Notes under the pieces: model-generated
Seen by the model: the letters and a program-made list of their open reading frames with translations, nothing else
Told to the model about the DNA's origin: nothing
The model's database searches: none
Shown: piece by piece, positions 31,486 to 40,459 of the stretch
Layout of the letters: each line of letters begins with the position of its first letter
Position numbering within the stretch: the first letter of the stretch is position 1
Made by a program: the position numbers and the translations under genes
Assembly (NCBI GenBank): GCA_016190695.1
Contig: JACPQC010000013.1
Span: 1-49,598, forward strand
Origin: Chloroflexota bacterium
Lineage (GTDB): Bacteria; Chloroflexota; Dehalococcoidia; Dehalococcoidales; RBG-16-60-22
Direction: 5' to 3'
Length of the DNA: 49,598 nucleotides

Positions 31486-32673
31486 ATGAAATATTGCGTT
31501 GTCATAATGGACGGCGCCTCCGGCCTGCCTTTACCCGGGCGCGGCGGCACCTCCCTGGAGTTGGCCCGCACCCCCAACCTGGATGCCCTGGCGGCGGAAG
31601 GCGTCCTGGGCCTGGTGCGCACCGTGCCGCCGGGGATGGAGGCGAGCAGCGCCTGCGCCTGTATGTCCCTGCTCGGCTATGACCCCGCCGTTTACTACCG
31701 GGGCAGGGGGGGCATCGAGGCCAGGAGCATGGGCATATCCGTGACCGGCGAAGAAGTGGTCTTCCGCTGCAACCTGGTGGCCGTCCGCGATGGCCTGATG
31801 TGGAGCTACAGCTCCGGCTATATCAGCACCGAAGAAGCGAGACAGCTTATCGATGCCGTCAACCTGGGCCTGGGCAGCGACGAGGTGATATTCTATCCCG
31901 GCGTGAGCTACCGGCACATCTGCAAGCTGAGGGGACACCTGGAGACGCTCGAGGCGGTCTGCACCCCGCCCCACAACATCTCCGGCAGGCCCATTGAGGG
32001 GTCTTTGCCCTCCGGGCCTGGCAGCGAAATTCTGCGCGACCTCATGGCCCGCTCCGAGGACATCCTCCGCGACCATCCGGTCAACGCCAGCCGCCGCTCC
32101 CGCGGCGAGATACCGGCCACCACCATCTGGCTCTTCTGGGGCAGCGGCCCGGCCCCGGATATGCCTTCCTTCAGGGAGGTCTACGGGCTGGAGGCGGCCA
32201 TGACCTCCGGGGTGGACCTGCTCGGCGGGCTGGGCAAGATGGCCGGCATAGCCATGCTGGAGATTCCCGGCGTGACCGACGGCCTGGACAACGACTATGC
32301 CGCCCAGGCAGAGGGGGCGCTCCGGGCGCTGGAGAGCTATGACCTGGTGGTCGTCCACATCGAAGCCCCTGACGAGGCGGCACATGACGGCTGTGTTGAG
32401 CACAAGATAGGGGCCATCGAGAAGATTGACAGCGAGATGGTAGGCCGCCTGCGCGCCTGGCACAAGGATGGCCTGAGGCTTCTGGTCATGCCCGACCATC
32501 CCACTCCCATCGTGGAGCGGACCCACACCGATGATCCCGTGCCCTTTCTGCTCTGGGGGGCGGGCTTCTCCGGAAACGGGGCCGGCCGCTTCACCGAGGC
32601 CGAGGCCGGGCGCTCCGGTCTGGTCATCCAGCGCGGGCATGACCTCATGGGGCGGCTGGTCGGGAAAGGATAG
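31486..32673 (+). CDS. apgM: Cofactor-independent phosphoglycerate mutase, archaeal type
   Basis: ApgM interconverts 3- and 2-phosphoglycerate using two metal ions. The 395-residue protein shows the alkaline-phosphatase-like metal sites: VIMDGASGLP near 8, TPNLDALAAEG near 29, SSACACMSLLGYDP around 50, then VVVHIEAPDEAAHDG, and MPDHPTP...HTDDPVPFLLWG. The family is common in Chloroflexota and archaea. It lies six bases before lysC. Confidence 0.92.
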   Translation: MKYCVVIMDGASGLPLPGRGGTSLELARTPNLDALAAEGVLGLVRTVPPGMEASSACACMSLLGYDPAVYYRGRGGIEARSMGISVTGEEVVFRCNLVAVRDGLMWSYSSGYISTEEARQLIDAVNLGLGSDEVIFYPGVSYRHICKLRGHLETLEAVCTPPHNISGRPIEGSLPSGPGSEILRDLMARSEDILRDHPVNASRRSRGEIPATTIWLFWGSGPAPDMPSFREVYGLEAAMTSGVDLLGGLGKMAGIAMLEIPGVTDGLDNDYAAQAEGALRALESYDLVVVHIEAPDEAAHDGCVEHKIGAIEKIDSEMVGRLRAWHKDGLRLLVMPDHPTPIVERTHTDDPVPFLLWGAGFSGNGAGRFTEAEAGRSGLVIQRGHDLMGRLVGKG

Positions 32674-32679
32674 ACTTTT

Positions 32680-33903
32680 ATGGCCCTGGTAGTACATAAA
32701 TATGGCGGAACATCGGTGGCCGATGCCGGGCGGATAAAGAACGTGGCACGGCGCATCATCAAGGCCAGGGAGAGGGGAGACCAGGTGGTGGTGGTGGTCT
32801 CGGCGATGGGCGACGCCACCGACGACCTGATCGCGCTGGCCTACCAGGTCTCGGAGAAGCCGAGCAGCCGTGAGCTTGACGTCCTGCTCTCCACCGGGGA
32901 GATCGTCTCCAGCACCCTGCTCACCATGGCCCTGCAAAACATGGGACACCCGGCTATCAGCCTGAACGGCGCCCAGGCGGGCATCGTGACCGATTCTTCC
33001 TACAGCCGCGCCCGCATCCTCAAGGTGGAGTCCCAGCGGGTGGTAAAGGAACTGGACAAGGGCAACATCGTCATCGTGGCCGGCTTCCAGGGGATAACTG
33101 ACGGCATGGACGTGACCACGCTGGGGCGGGGAGGCTCGGATACCACGGCGGTGGCACTGGCCGCGGCCCTGGGCGCCAGGGCCTGTGAACGATATACCGA
33201 TGTGGAAGGCATCTTTACCGCCGACCCCCGGCTGGTCCCGGAGGCGCAGCGCCTGGACGAGATAAGCTACGAAGAAATGCTGGAGATGGCGACCTACGGG
33301 TCCAAAGTGATACATCCCCGGGCGGTGGAACTGGGAGAGCTTTACAATATCCCCATCCTGGTGGCCTCCAGCTTCACCGATAACCCGGGCACCTTAATTC
33401 ATGGAGAGGTAAAAGTGGAAGCGCGTAATAAAGCGAGGGGAGTGGCCCATGACTTCGATGTGGCCAAGATAACGGTGGTAGGGGTCCCTGACCGGCCTGG
33501 CATTGCTTCAGCCATCTTCGTGCCCCTGGCCGAGGCCGGCATCAGCGTCGATACCATCGTCCAAAATGCAAGTATCGAAAATATAACCGACCTGACTTTT
33601 ACCGTGGCCAAGAGCCAACTAGCCAGGGCGATGGAGGTAGTGCAGCCGATCGCCCGTTCCATCGGGGCCAGGGAATGCGTCAGCGATTCCAGGCTGGGCA
33701 AAGTGAGCGTCATTGGCAGCGGGATGCAGAATGCCCCCGGCTACGCCGCCAGGATGTTCCGCACCCTGAGCGAGGAGAAAATAAACATCCAGCTCATCAC
33801 TACTTCGGAGATCAGGATAACCTGTATTATCGCCGAGGACAGGGTCAAGGATGCGGTCCAGGCCCTGCACCGTGCCTTTGAGCTGGATGTCGAGGAAAGC
33901 TGA
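32680..33903 (+). CDS. lysC: Aspartate kinase
   Basis: The first enzyme of Lys/Thr/Met synthesis. The 407-residue protein has the kinase signature VHKYGGTSV (5-13), GRGGSDTTAVALAAALGA and YTDVEGIFTADPR. Two C-terminal ACT domains follow (ITVVGVPDRPGIASAIFVPLAEAGISVDTIVQN; VSVIGSGMQNAPGYAARMFRTLSEEKINIQLITTSEIRITC), which give feedback control. It is convergent with the NifU-like gene, two bases apart. Confidence 0.95.
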   Translation: MALVVHKYGGTSVADAGRIKNVARRIIKARERGDQVVVVVSAMGDATDDLIALAYQVSEKPSSRELDVLLSTGEIVSSTLLTMALQNMGHPAISLNGAQAGIVTDSSYSRARILKVESQRVVKELDKGNIVIVAGFQGITDGMDVTTLGRGGSDTTAVALAAALGARACERYTDVEGIFTADPRLVPEAQRLDEISYEEMLEMATYGSKVIHPRAVELGELYNIPILVASSFTDNPGTLIHGEVKVEARNKARGVAHDFDVAKITVVGVPDRPGIASAIFVPLAEAGISVDTIVQNASIENITDLTFTVAKSQLARAMEVVQPIARSIGARECVSDSRLGKVSVIGSGMQNAPGYAARMFRTLSEEKINIQLITTSEIRITCIIAEDRVKDAVQALHRAFELDVEES

Positions 33904-33905
33904 CC

Positions 33906-34124
33906 TTAGACGGCCAGGACTTCTTTGATCTCGGGGATCTCTTTCCTGAGAATGCGCTCGATGCCCATCTTGAGGGTCATCGTGGACATGGCGCAACTGC
34001 CGCAAGCGCCCATAAGCTTGACCTTGACAGTGCCATCGGTGACGTCCACCAGTTCCACATTCCCGCCGTCCATCATCAAGCTGGGGCGTACTTTATCCAG
34101 GACCTCTTCAACTCTCTCTTTCAT
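33906..34124 (-). CDS. NifU C-terminal-like Fe-S scaffold protein
   Basis: The 72-residue protein is a NifU-like domain ([24 protein letters not shown]...[27 protein letters not shown]) with the C-x2-C cluster ligands. Such proteins carry and transfer [4Fe-4S] clusters. The ATG at 34124 is preferred over 34142 because AAAGGAG lies just upstream. A Crp/Fnr-type box and -10 precede it (34163-34205), identical to the promoter at 11782. This suggests control by the Crp/Fnr regulator and a role in cluster repair under nitrosative or oxidative stress (inference). Confidence 0.9.
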   Translation of the reverse strand: MKERVEEVLDKVRPSLMMDGGNVELVDVTDGTVKVKLMGACGSCAMSTMTLKMGIERILRKEIPEIKEVLAV

Positions 34125-34162
34125 CAAGAGTGCTCCTTTCAAAAAAAACTTCCACTTATTAA

Positions 34163-34205
34163 ATTGTAATCCTGCCAGGTAAGCGTGTCAAATGATGTAA
34201 ATCAT
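34163..34205 (-). promoter_or_regulatory. Crp/Fnr-type activator box plus -10 for the NifU-like gene
   Basis: ATGATGTAAATCAT (34192-34205), then leftward 23 bp and TACAAT (34168-34163), placing the predicted start about 32 bases before the ATG at 34124. Same 14-mer and same spacing as 11782-11824. Confidence 0.75.
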
Positions 34206-34329
34206 ATAGGTAAGGTTTCGTTTCGCGTTACTCACCCTGCGGTGCTGATTCCTTTGTCTGTATATCCACCTGTTGACGGTGCTGGCCTCATCGTAGCTGC
34301 TTGCGTAGATGGCCCCCAAAGCAGGCTAC

Positions 34330-34358
34330 TTGATAAATGGGTCTTATCAGAGTATAGT
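34330..34358 (+). promoter_or_regulatory. Promoter of the tRNA nucleotidyltransferase gene
   Basis: TTGATA (34330-34335), 17 bp, TATAGT (34353-34358). The predicted start at about 34365 coincides with the ATG at 34366, so the mRNA may be nearly leaderless, and any start upstream of 34366 is unlikely. Confidence 0.6.
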
Positions 34359-34365
34359 TTTAAGG

Positions 34366-35901
34366 ATGCAATGCAGCGTGGAAAAGTTGAACTTGGATAT
34401 CAGCGCTGATGTCTCCGCAGTCCTGTTGCGAGTCATTGGTTTTCTCTCTGAAAAGGGCGTTCGTTCATATCTTACCGGCGGCTTCGTCCGCGATATGCTG
34501 CTGGGCCGGGACACCGCAGATATAGACATCGCCGTGGCCAGGGACGCGCTGGAGACCGGGCAGGAGATAGCCGCCGCCCTGGATGGGAAGTACGTGCTGC
34601 TCGACCGGGAAAACGGCGTGGCCAGGGTGGTGCTCGAAGACCCCTCCGGCAGTGGCCGCTGGATGATAGACCTGTCCACCCTCAGGGGAGATGCGGTCGA
34701 GGACATGTCCCGGCGGGACTTCACCATCAACGCAATGGCGGTGAACGTAGACAGCCTCCGGCCAATGCTCGAAGAGCCGGGCGGGGTCGCGCTCGCCCCG
34801 GAAGAGATAATAGACCCTTTTGGCGGCCAGGGAGACCTGGAGCGCCGGCTGATAAGAGCCGTCAGCCCTTCGGTGTTTCCGTCTGACGCGGTGCGCCTGC
34901 TCCGGGCGGTGCGCCTGGCCGGGGAGCTTGATTTCACTATCGAGGAGGAGACCTCGGTGATGATCGAGCGCTGCTGCCAGCTTATCACCGGTGTGGCCGG
35001 GGAACGGGTCAGGGAGGAACTGCTCCGGATACTGGCAGTGCCCGGGGGCCACCTTATCGTCCTTATGGACAAGCTGGGACTGCTCACCGCCGTCTTCCCG
35101 GAGTTGGCCCCGGCCAGGGGGGTTGACCAGCCGGTGGTGCATTTCTGGGACGTTTACCGTCATTCCATAGAGACAGTAGCCGCGGTGGACTTCCTGCTGC
35201 GGCGAGGCGGCTGGGAGTATGGCGGCGAAGAGGCGCTCGCCCCTGTGCCCTGGTCCGAGGCGCTGGAAAGGCATTTTGAACAGGATACCGGCGGCGCGAC
35301 CGGGAGGGTGCTCCTCAAGCTGGCGGCGCTGCTTCATGACATCGCCAAGCCGCAGACCAAAAGGGCGGTGGAAGAGGGGGGGCGGGTGCGCTTCCTCGGT
35401 CACGCCACGGAGGGCGCGGCGGTGGTGGCTGGCATACTGGAAAAGCTCCGGTTCAGCACCAGGGAGATCAAGCGGGTATCGCTCATAATAGAAAACCATC
35501 TCCGGCCAAGCCAGATGAGTAGCGATGGTCTCCCCACGCGGCGGGCCATCTACCGTTTCTTCCGCGATACCGGGGACGCCGGCATAGACCTCCTCTATCT
35601 GAACCTGGCCGACCACCTGGCGGCGCGAGGGCCAAATCTGGACTGGCAAGGGTGGCTGGAACATTGCCGCACGGCGGCTTACGTGCTGGAGCAGCATTTC
35701 AGCCAGGAGGCGGCTGCCGCCCCGCCCAAGCTGGTAGACGGCCATGAACTTATGAATGCCTTTGGCCTGGGGCCGGGCCCCCGGCTCGGCGAGCTTCTTG
35801 AGGCAGTGCGCGAGGCCCAGGCAGCCGGCGAGGTGACCACCAGGGAGGCAGCCCTGGAATACGTGGCAGCGCTGCTGTCGGCGGTTAATAAATCATCATA
35901 G
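34366..35901 (+). CDS. cca: tRNA nucleotidyltransferase (CCA-adding / polyA polymerase family)
   Basis: The 511-residue protein has the class II nucleotidyltransferase head (YLTGGFVRDMLLGRDTADIDIAV with the D-I-D metal pair), DLSTLRGDAVEDMSRRDFTINAMAV and the RNA-binding body with RLLRAVRLAGELDF. An HD domain follows (LAALLHDIAKPQTK...FLGHATEGA). It adds or repairs the tRNA 3' CCA. The start is uncertain: ATG 34366 sits at the predicted transcription start, and GTG 34378 in the same frame is an alternative. HD-containing members can also remove phosphates. Confidence 0.9.
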   Translation: MQCSVEKLNLDISADVSAVLLRVIGFLSEKGVRSYLTGGFVRDMLLGRDTADIDIAVARDALETGQEIAAALDGKYVLLDRENGVARVVLEDPSGSGRWMIDLSTLRGDAVEDMSRRDFTINAMAVNVDSLRPMLEEPGGVALAPEEIIDPFGGQGDLERRLIRAVSPSVFPSDAVRLLRAVRLAGELDFTIEEETSVMIERCCQLITGVAGERVREELLRILAVPGGHLIVLMDKLGLLTAVFPELAPARGVDQPVVHFWDVYRHSIETVAAVDFLLRRGGWEYGGEEALAPVPWSEALERHFEQDTGGATGRVLLKLAALLHDIAKPQTKRAVEEGGRVRFLGHATEGAAVVAGILEKLRFSTREIKRVSLIIENHLRPSQMSSDGLPTRRAIYRFFRDTGDAGIDLLYLNLADHLAARGPNLDWQGWLEHCRTAAYVLEQHFSQEAAAAPPKLVDGHELMNAFGLGPGPRLGELLEAVREAQAAGEVTTREAALEYVAALLSAVNKSS

Positions 35902-35911
35902 GAAGAAGGAC

Positions 35912-37447
35912 ATGCTCAGGAAAAACACGGTAGTCTTTGGGGTACTGGTGGTGCTGCTGGGCCTGGCCCTGTGGGCCGTCTTTCCCCTGGGAGGGGAGCG
36001 GTTAGGCCGGCAGGGGTTGCGCCTGGGGCTTGACCTAGTGGGTGGGGTACACCTGGTATATGAGGCCCAGTTTCCCGAAGGGGCTACCCCCGAAGAGCGG
36101 GCCGGCAACATGGACCGGGCCGTGGATACCATCCAGAGACGTATCGATAAGTACGGCGTCACCGATCCCATTATCCAGCGCCTGGGTACCGACCGGATTT
36201 TGGTCCAGCTGCCCGGCTTTACCGACATCGATGCCGCCAAGAGCCTGGTGGAGCAGACCGGCTTCCTCGAGTTCCGCAGGGTGGAGGTGAAAGACAACGG
36301 CCAGCCGGTGCGCCTGAGCGACTACCGCGCCCAGGACAAGCTGGCCTTTATCGAGGGCGGAGAGACCGGCAACCGCGTGTTCGTAGACGAGCGGGGGAAT
36401 CCAGCCGCCTTCCTGGTCGAAGGCCCTGAAGGACCTCAATTTGTTGACGAGGAAGGCAAGCCGGTGGATGCGGCCGGCCTGTCAGGGGAGGCGCTGTCAT
36501 GGGTAGCCGCCAGGGGAAGCGGCGGCGCCCAGTTGACCGGCGAGTTCCTGGAGGAAGCCGCCCCCAGTATCAGGACCATGCCCACCGGCGCCGAGGCAGA
36601 GGTCAGCATCAGATGGAACAGCGAGGGGGCCAGGAACTTCGACGAAATCGCCGCCCGCCTGTTCGATGCCGGGGCATACGGCACCCCGCAGCGCGCCCTG
36701 GGCATTTTCCTGGACAATAACCTGCTCTCGTCTCCTCAGATACTGGAGCGTTCCTACCGGGGCAGCGCGGTAATAACCGGCAACTTCTCGATAGAAGACG
36801 TCAACCGGATGGCGAACCTGCTCCAGTCAGGCGCACTGCCCATGCCGCTGAAAAAGCCGCCCCTTTTCCAGGAGAAGGTCTCGGCCACGCTGGGGGCCAA
36901 TTTCGCCGAGATGAGCGCCACGGCGGGCATTATCGGCCTGATACTGATCATGCTGTTCATGATAGCCTACTACCGGCTGAGCGGGGTGCTGGCCAGCCTG
37001 GCGCTCATCTTCTACGCCGTGCTGGTGCTGGCCCTGTTCAAGATGATCCCGGTCACCCTGACCCTGGCAGGGATAGGCGGCTTTGTCCTGTCAGTGGGCA
37101 TGGCGGTAGACGCCAATATCCTCATCTTTGAAAGGATGAAAGAGGAACTGAGGAGCGGCAGGACGCTGGGGGCGGCGGTGGAGGCCGGTTTTGACCGCGC
37201 CTGGTCGGCGATACGGGACAGCAACATGACTACCTTTATCGTCTGTATCATCCTTTACTGGCTGGGCAGCAGCATAGTTGCCAGCGCCCCGGTGATGAGT
37301 TTCGCACTGACCCTGTTCATCGGCGTGGCGGTGAGCATGTTCACTGCCCTCACTGTAACCAGGACCTTGTTGCGGATGACCATCAGCACCGGCCTGGCCA
37401 GGCATAAATCGCTTATGAGCGTGAGCGGGGGCAGAGAGAATGTTTGA
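35912..37447 (+). CDS. secD: Protein translocase subunit SecD
   Basis: SecD and SecF form the RND-like motor that helps SecYEG export proteins. The 511-residue protein has an N-terminal membrane helix, GLDLVGGVHLVYE, the periplasmic P1 domain (VDTIQRRIDKYGVTDPIIQRLGTDRILVQLPG) and five C-terminal helices including SVGMAVDANILIFERMKEEL. An insert around 130-200 (FLVEGPEGPQFVDEEGK) is not in minimal SecD. Overlaps secF by eight bases. Confidence 0.95.
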   Translation: MLRKNTVVFGVLVVLLGLALWAVFPLGGERLGRQGLRLGLDLVGGVHLVYEAQFPEGATPEERAGNMDRAVDTIQRRIDKYGVTDPIIQRLGTDRILVQLPGFTDIDAAKSLVEQTGFLEFRRVEVKDNGQPVRLSDYRAQDKLAFIEGGETGNRVFVDERGNPAAFLVEGPEGPQFVDEEGKPVDAAGLSGEALSWVAARGSGGAQLTGEFLEEAAPSIRTMPTGAEAEVSIRWNSEGARNFDEIAARLFDAGAYGTPQRALGIFLDNNLLSSPQILERSYRGSAVITGNFSIEDVNRMANLLQSGALPMPLKKPPLFQEKVSATLGANFAEMSATAGIIGLILIMLFMIAYYRLSGVLASLALIFYAVLVLALFKMIPVTLTLAGIGGFVLSVGMAVDANILIFERMKEELRSGRTLGAAVEAGFDRAWSAIRDSNMTTFIVCIILYWLGSSIVASAPVMSFALTLFIGVAVSMFTALTVTRTLLRMTISTGLARHKSLMSVSGGRENV

Positions 37448-38357
37448 CATCATCACCAAGCGGTTCTGGTTCTTTCTAATCTCGGTTGCCGTCATCCTTA
37501 TCGGGATAATCGCCCTGGCCACCTTCGGGCTGAGCGCGGGCATCGAGTTCAGCAGCGGCTCGATCCTCTCGGTAAACTTCGAGCAGCCGGTTGACCAGGG
37601 CGAACTGCGCCAGGCGATGGCAGACCTGGGCTATGTGGATGTCATCATCCAGGGCACCGGAGGCGGGGACTTCCTCATTCGCACACACGAGCTTACCGAC
37701 GAGGCCAAGGACGAGATAGAGGCGGCCCTGGGGCAGCGCTTCGGCGCTCTCAGCGAGACGCAGTTCTCCTCGGTATCCCCCATCGTGGCCACCGAGACGG
37801 CCCGCAACGCCGGCATCGCGGTGATTGTGGCCGCGGGCGGCATACTTCTCTACATCACCTGGGCGTTCCGCCGCATGCCCAAGCCTTTTCACTACGGCAC
37901 CTGCGCCATAATTGCGCTGATGCATGACGCGCTGGTGGCCCTTGGCATCTTTGCCATCCTGGGCGGGATAATGGGCTGGCAGGTCAACCTCATGTTCATC
38001 ACCGGCATACTGACCGTCATCGGCTACAGCGTGAACAACACCGTGGTCGTGTTCGACCGGATACGGGAAAACCTGAAGATGGGCATAAGCGCCGACTTCG
38101 AGGTGGTGGTCAACAACAGCCTGGTGGAGACCCTGGGCCGCTCCTTGAACACCAGCACAACCACGCTCATCGTGGTGCTGGCCCTGCTCCTCTTCGTGGG
38201 GGCATCCATCCAGAACTTCGCCGTGGTGCTGCTGGTCGGTATCATCGCAGGGACCTTTAGCTCACTGTTCATTGCGCCTGGCCTGCTGGTGGTCTGGGAC
38301 AAGGGTGAGTGGGGACGTTTCCTCCACTGGCTGCCCGGTCGCAGGGTACAGGCCTGA
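37440..38357 (+). CDS. secF: Protein translocase subunit SecF
   Basis: A 305-residue partner of SecD with the GIEFSSGSILSVNF periplasmic motif, six helices and GYSVNNTVVVFDRIREN, the conserved SecF loop. Translation is coupled to secD by the overlap. The cation transporter gene follows 17 bp later. Confidence 0.95.
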   Translation: MFDIITKRFWFFLISVAVILIGIIALATFGLSAGIEFSSGSILSVNFEQPVDQGELRQAMADLGYVDVIIQGTGGGDFLIRTHELTDEAKDEIEAALGQRFGALSETQFSSVSPIVATETARNAGIAVIVAAGGILLYITWAFRRMPKPFHYGTCAIIALMHDALVALGIFAILGGIMGWQVNLMFITGILTVIGYSVNNTVVVFDRIRENLKMGISADFEVVVNNSLVETLGRSLNTSTTTLIVVLALLLFVGASIQNFAVVLLVGIIAGTFSSLFIAPGLLVVWDKGEWGRFLHWLPGRRVQA

Positions 38358-38374
38358 CCGGGAGGTGACCGGGG

Positions 38375-39289
38375 ATGTGGTCATCCAGGAGCGGCGTAGT
38401 CAAGCTGGCCATCGCCATAATAATCGGGCTGACGCTGCTCAAGATAGCCGTCGGCGTGATGACCGGCAGCCTCAGCATCCTGGCCCAGGCGCTGGACAGC
38501 TTTCTCGACCTTTTCGCCGTCGGGGTCACCTTCCTGGCGATGCACATTGCCGTCAAGCCGGCTGACTGGGAGCACCCCTTCGGCCACGGCAAGGTGGAGT
38601 ATATCGCCGCCATAGCCCAGGCGGTGTTCATCTTCGGCGCCGGCGGGGGGGTAATCTACTCCGCGGTCCTCCGGATAGCGGGCGAGGCAGAGGTGGCCAT
38701 GACCGAGGCCGGCATGGGAGTGATGCTGGTCTCTATCATCGCCAGCGTCTTCCTTTCCCGCCGTCTGCTGAAGGTGTCACGTGAACTGGACTCGGCGGCG
38801 CTGCAGGCCAACGCCCATAACATCGCCACTGATGTCTACTCGGCGGCGGCGGTGCTGGTGGGACTGCTGGCAGTGCGCCTCACCGGCCTGAGCATCATCG
38901 ACCCCATCATCGCCATCATCGTGGCCCTGCTCATCCTCAAGGTGGCCTATGACGTGCTGAAAAGGGCCTTCGGCGGACTGATCGATGTCAAGCTGCCCGA
39001 AGAGGAAGAGCGCATCATCAGGGAGTGCATTACGGAGCACTTCGGCGAACTGGTCGGCTTTCACGAGCTGCGCACCCGGAAGTCAGGCAACCAGCGCTAC
39101 GCCGACCTGCACGTGGTCATGCCCAGGGGCACCAGCGTGGAGGACGCCCACCGCCTCTGCGACCACCTGGAAGAAGACATCGCCCGGAAGCTGCGCCATA
39201 CCAGCATGACCATCCACGTAGAGCCTTGCGGCAGCGAGTGCGCCCAGTGCCCGGTCACCTGCGGGCCCGATGGTCACGCCAGGCCGTGA
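38375..39289 (+). CDS. Cation diffusion facilitator with cysteine-rich tail
   Basis: The 304-residue protein has the CDF pattern: ILAQALDSFLDLFAVG (metal-site D residues in helix 2), HPFGHGKVEYIAAIAQ, ANAHNIATDVYSAAAVL (helix 5 H-x3-D) and a cytoplasmic ferredoxin-like C-terminal domain with HVVMPRGTSVEDAHRLCDHLE. It likely exports Zn, Fe, Co or Mn by proton antiport. The tail CGSECAQCPVTCGPDGH adds four cysteines not usual in the family and could bind metal. The last 16 bases overlap the convergent deacetylase gene. Confidence 0.93.
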   Translation: MWSSRSGVVKLAIAIIIGLTLLKIAVGVMTGSLSILAQALDSFLDLFAVGVTFLAMHIAVKPADWEHPFGHGKVEYIAAIAQAVFIFGAGGGVIYSAVLRIAGEAEVAMTEAGMGVMLVSIIASVFLSRRLLKVSRELDSAALQANAHNIATDVYSAAAVLVGLLAVRLTGLSIIDPIIAIIVALLILKVAYDVLKRAFGGLIDVKLPEEEERIIRECITEHFGELVGFHELRTRKSGNQRYADLHVVMPRGTSVEDAHRLCDHLEEDIARKLRHTSMTIHVEPCGSECAQCPVTCGPDGHARP

Positions 39290-40308
39290 ACCCTGGCCAC
39301 CTGCCTGAGTAAAGGGGCGATGCCGGGCTGACCGGCACGCGGCGAAGGGCCGAGCGGGTCTTCGATCTCACCTTTGCCCAGTAGCACGTCAAAGGTGGCC
39401 TTTACCGAGTCGGCCAGGGCGTCCAGGTTATAACCGCCTTCCAGCACCAGGGCAAGCCGTCCCCGGCATAGCTCCCCGGTCAGCCCTTTTATTATCGTCA
39501 CCATCCTGGCGAAGCCGGTCACGCTCAACTGCATTAAGGCCAGATCATCGGCCCAGTGGGGGTCATAGCCGGCGGAGACCAGGACAAGCTGGGGGCGGTA
39601 GCGCCGGGTGGCGGGGACAATTATCTCCTCGAAGGCCTGGAGGTATTCTGCGTCGCCGCAGCCTGCGGGCAGGGGGATGTTCAGGGTTGTCCCTTCGCCG
39701 GCCCCCCTCCCTGTCTCCTCGATGCCGCCGCTGCCGGGGTAGAAGGGATACTCGTGGGTTGAGACATACAATACGCTGGGATCGTCATAGAAGGCGTCCT
39801 GGGTGCCGTTGCCGTGGTGCACATCGAAATCGATGATGAGGACGCGTTCCAGTCCCAGGCGGGTCAGGGCATAGCGGGCGGCGATGGCCGCGTTGTTGAA
39901 CAGGCAAAAGCCCATGGCGCGGTGGGGGGTAGCGTGGTGGCCGGGCGGCCTGACTAGGGCGAAGGCGCTGTCCACCTCCCCCTTCACCACCGCCGCAGCC
40001 GCCTCGATGGCCCCGCCGGCGGCATACAGCGCGGCCTCGTAGGAAGCCTGGGACATCATCGTATCGGCATCGAGCCAGCCGCCGCCTTTTTTCGCCGTCT
40101 CCTGGACCCCGGCGATGTGCTGCCGGTCGTGCACCAGGGAAAGTTCTTCCAGCGTGGCCGGCCTGGCCTTGATGGCGGTCAGCTCCTGCTTCAGCCCGGA
40201 CTGCTCCAGGCGGGACATTATGGCTTCCAGCCTGCGGGCGTTCTCGACGTGGGGGCCGGTATCGTGCTCCAGGTAGATGGGGTCGTAGACAAAGCCAACT
40301 TTCGGCAA
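39274..40308 (-). CDS. Histone-deacetylase / AcuC family deacetylase
   Basis: The 344-residue protein has the arginase-deacetylase fold motifs RPPGHHA, GFCLFNNAAIAARYA, IDFDVHHGNGTQDAFY (zinc ligands D and H), SAGYDPHWADDL and LEGGYNLDALA. Bacterial members remove acetyl groups from lysines (AcuC acts on acetyl-CoA synthetase) or from polyamines. The TTG start at 40308 is preceded by GGAGGGGAG and gives MPKVGFVYDPIYLEHDTG. No acs gene is nearby. Confidence 0.93.
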   Translation of the reverse strand: MPKVGFVYDPIYLEHDTGPHVENARRLEAIMSRLEQSGLKQELTAIKARPATLEELSLVHDRQHIAGVQETAKKGGGWLDADTMMSQASYEAALYAAGGAIEAAAAVVKGEVDSAFALVRPPGHHATPHRAMGFCLFNNAAIAARYALTRLGLERVLIIDFDVHHGNGTQDAFYDDPSVLYVSTHEYPFYPGSGGIEETGRGAGEGTTLNIPLPAGCGDAEYLQAFEEIIVPATRRYRPQLVLVSAGYDPHWADDLALMQLSVTGFARMVTIIKGLTGELCRGRLALVLEGGYNLDALADSVKATFDVLLGKGEIEDPLGPSPRAGQPGIAPLLRQVARVHGLA

Positions 40309-40459
40309 GGCTCCCCTCCGGCGGCTCCAGTCAGGATGATAGCAGAAACGGGGGCGGCGGGCAAGGGATAAATGGAGAAGGGAGAAAATTGCGGCCTCGT
40401 GGGAGACGGGCCTCCCCTCTTGATAAAAGAGGCCGGGGAGGATTTCCGCACCCGGTCAA

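Noticed and set aside
31531-33315. 594-codon open frame on the minus strand opposite apgM and lysC
   Set aside because: Shadow frame of GC-rich coding DNA; no domain-like sequence, and both sense genes are well-supported enzymes.
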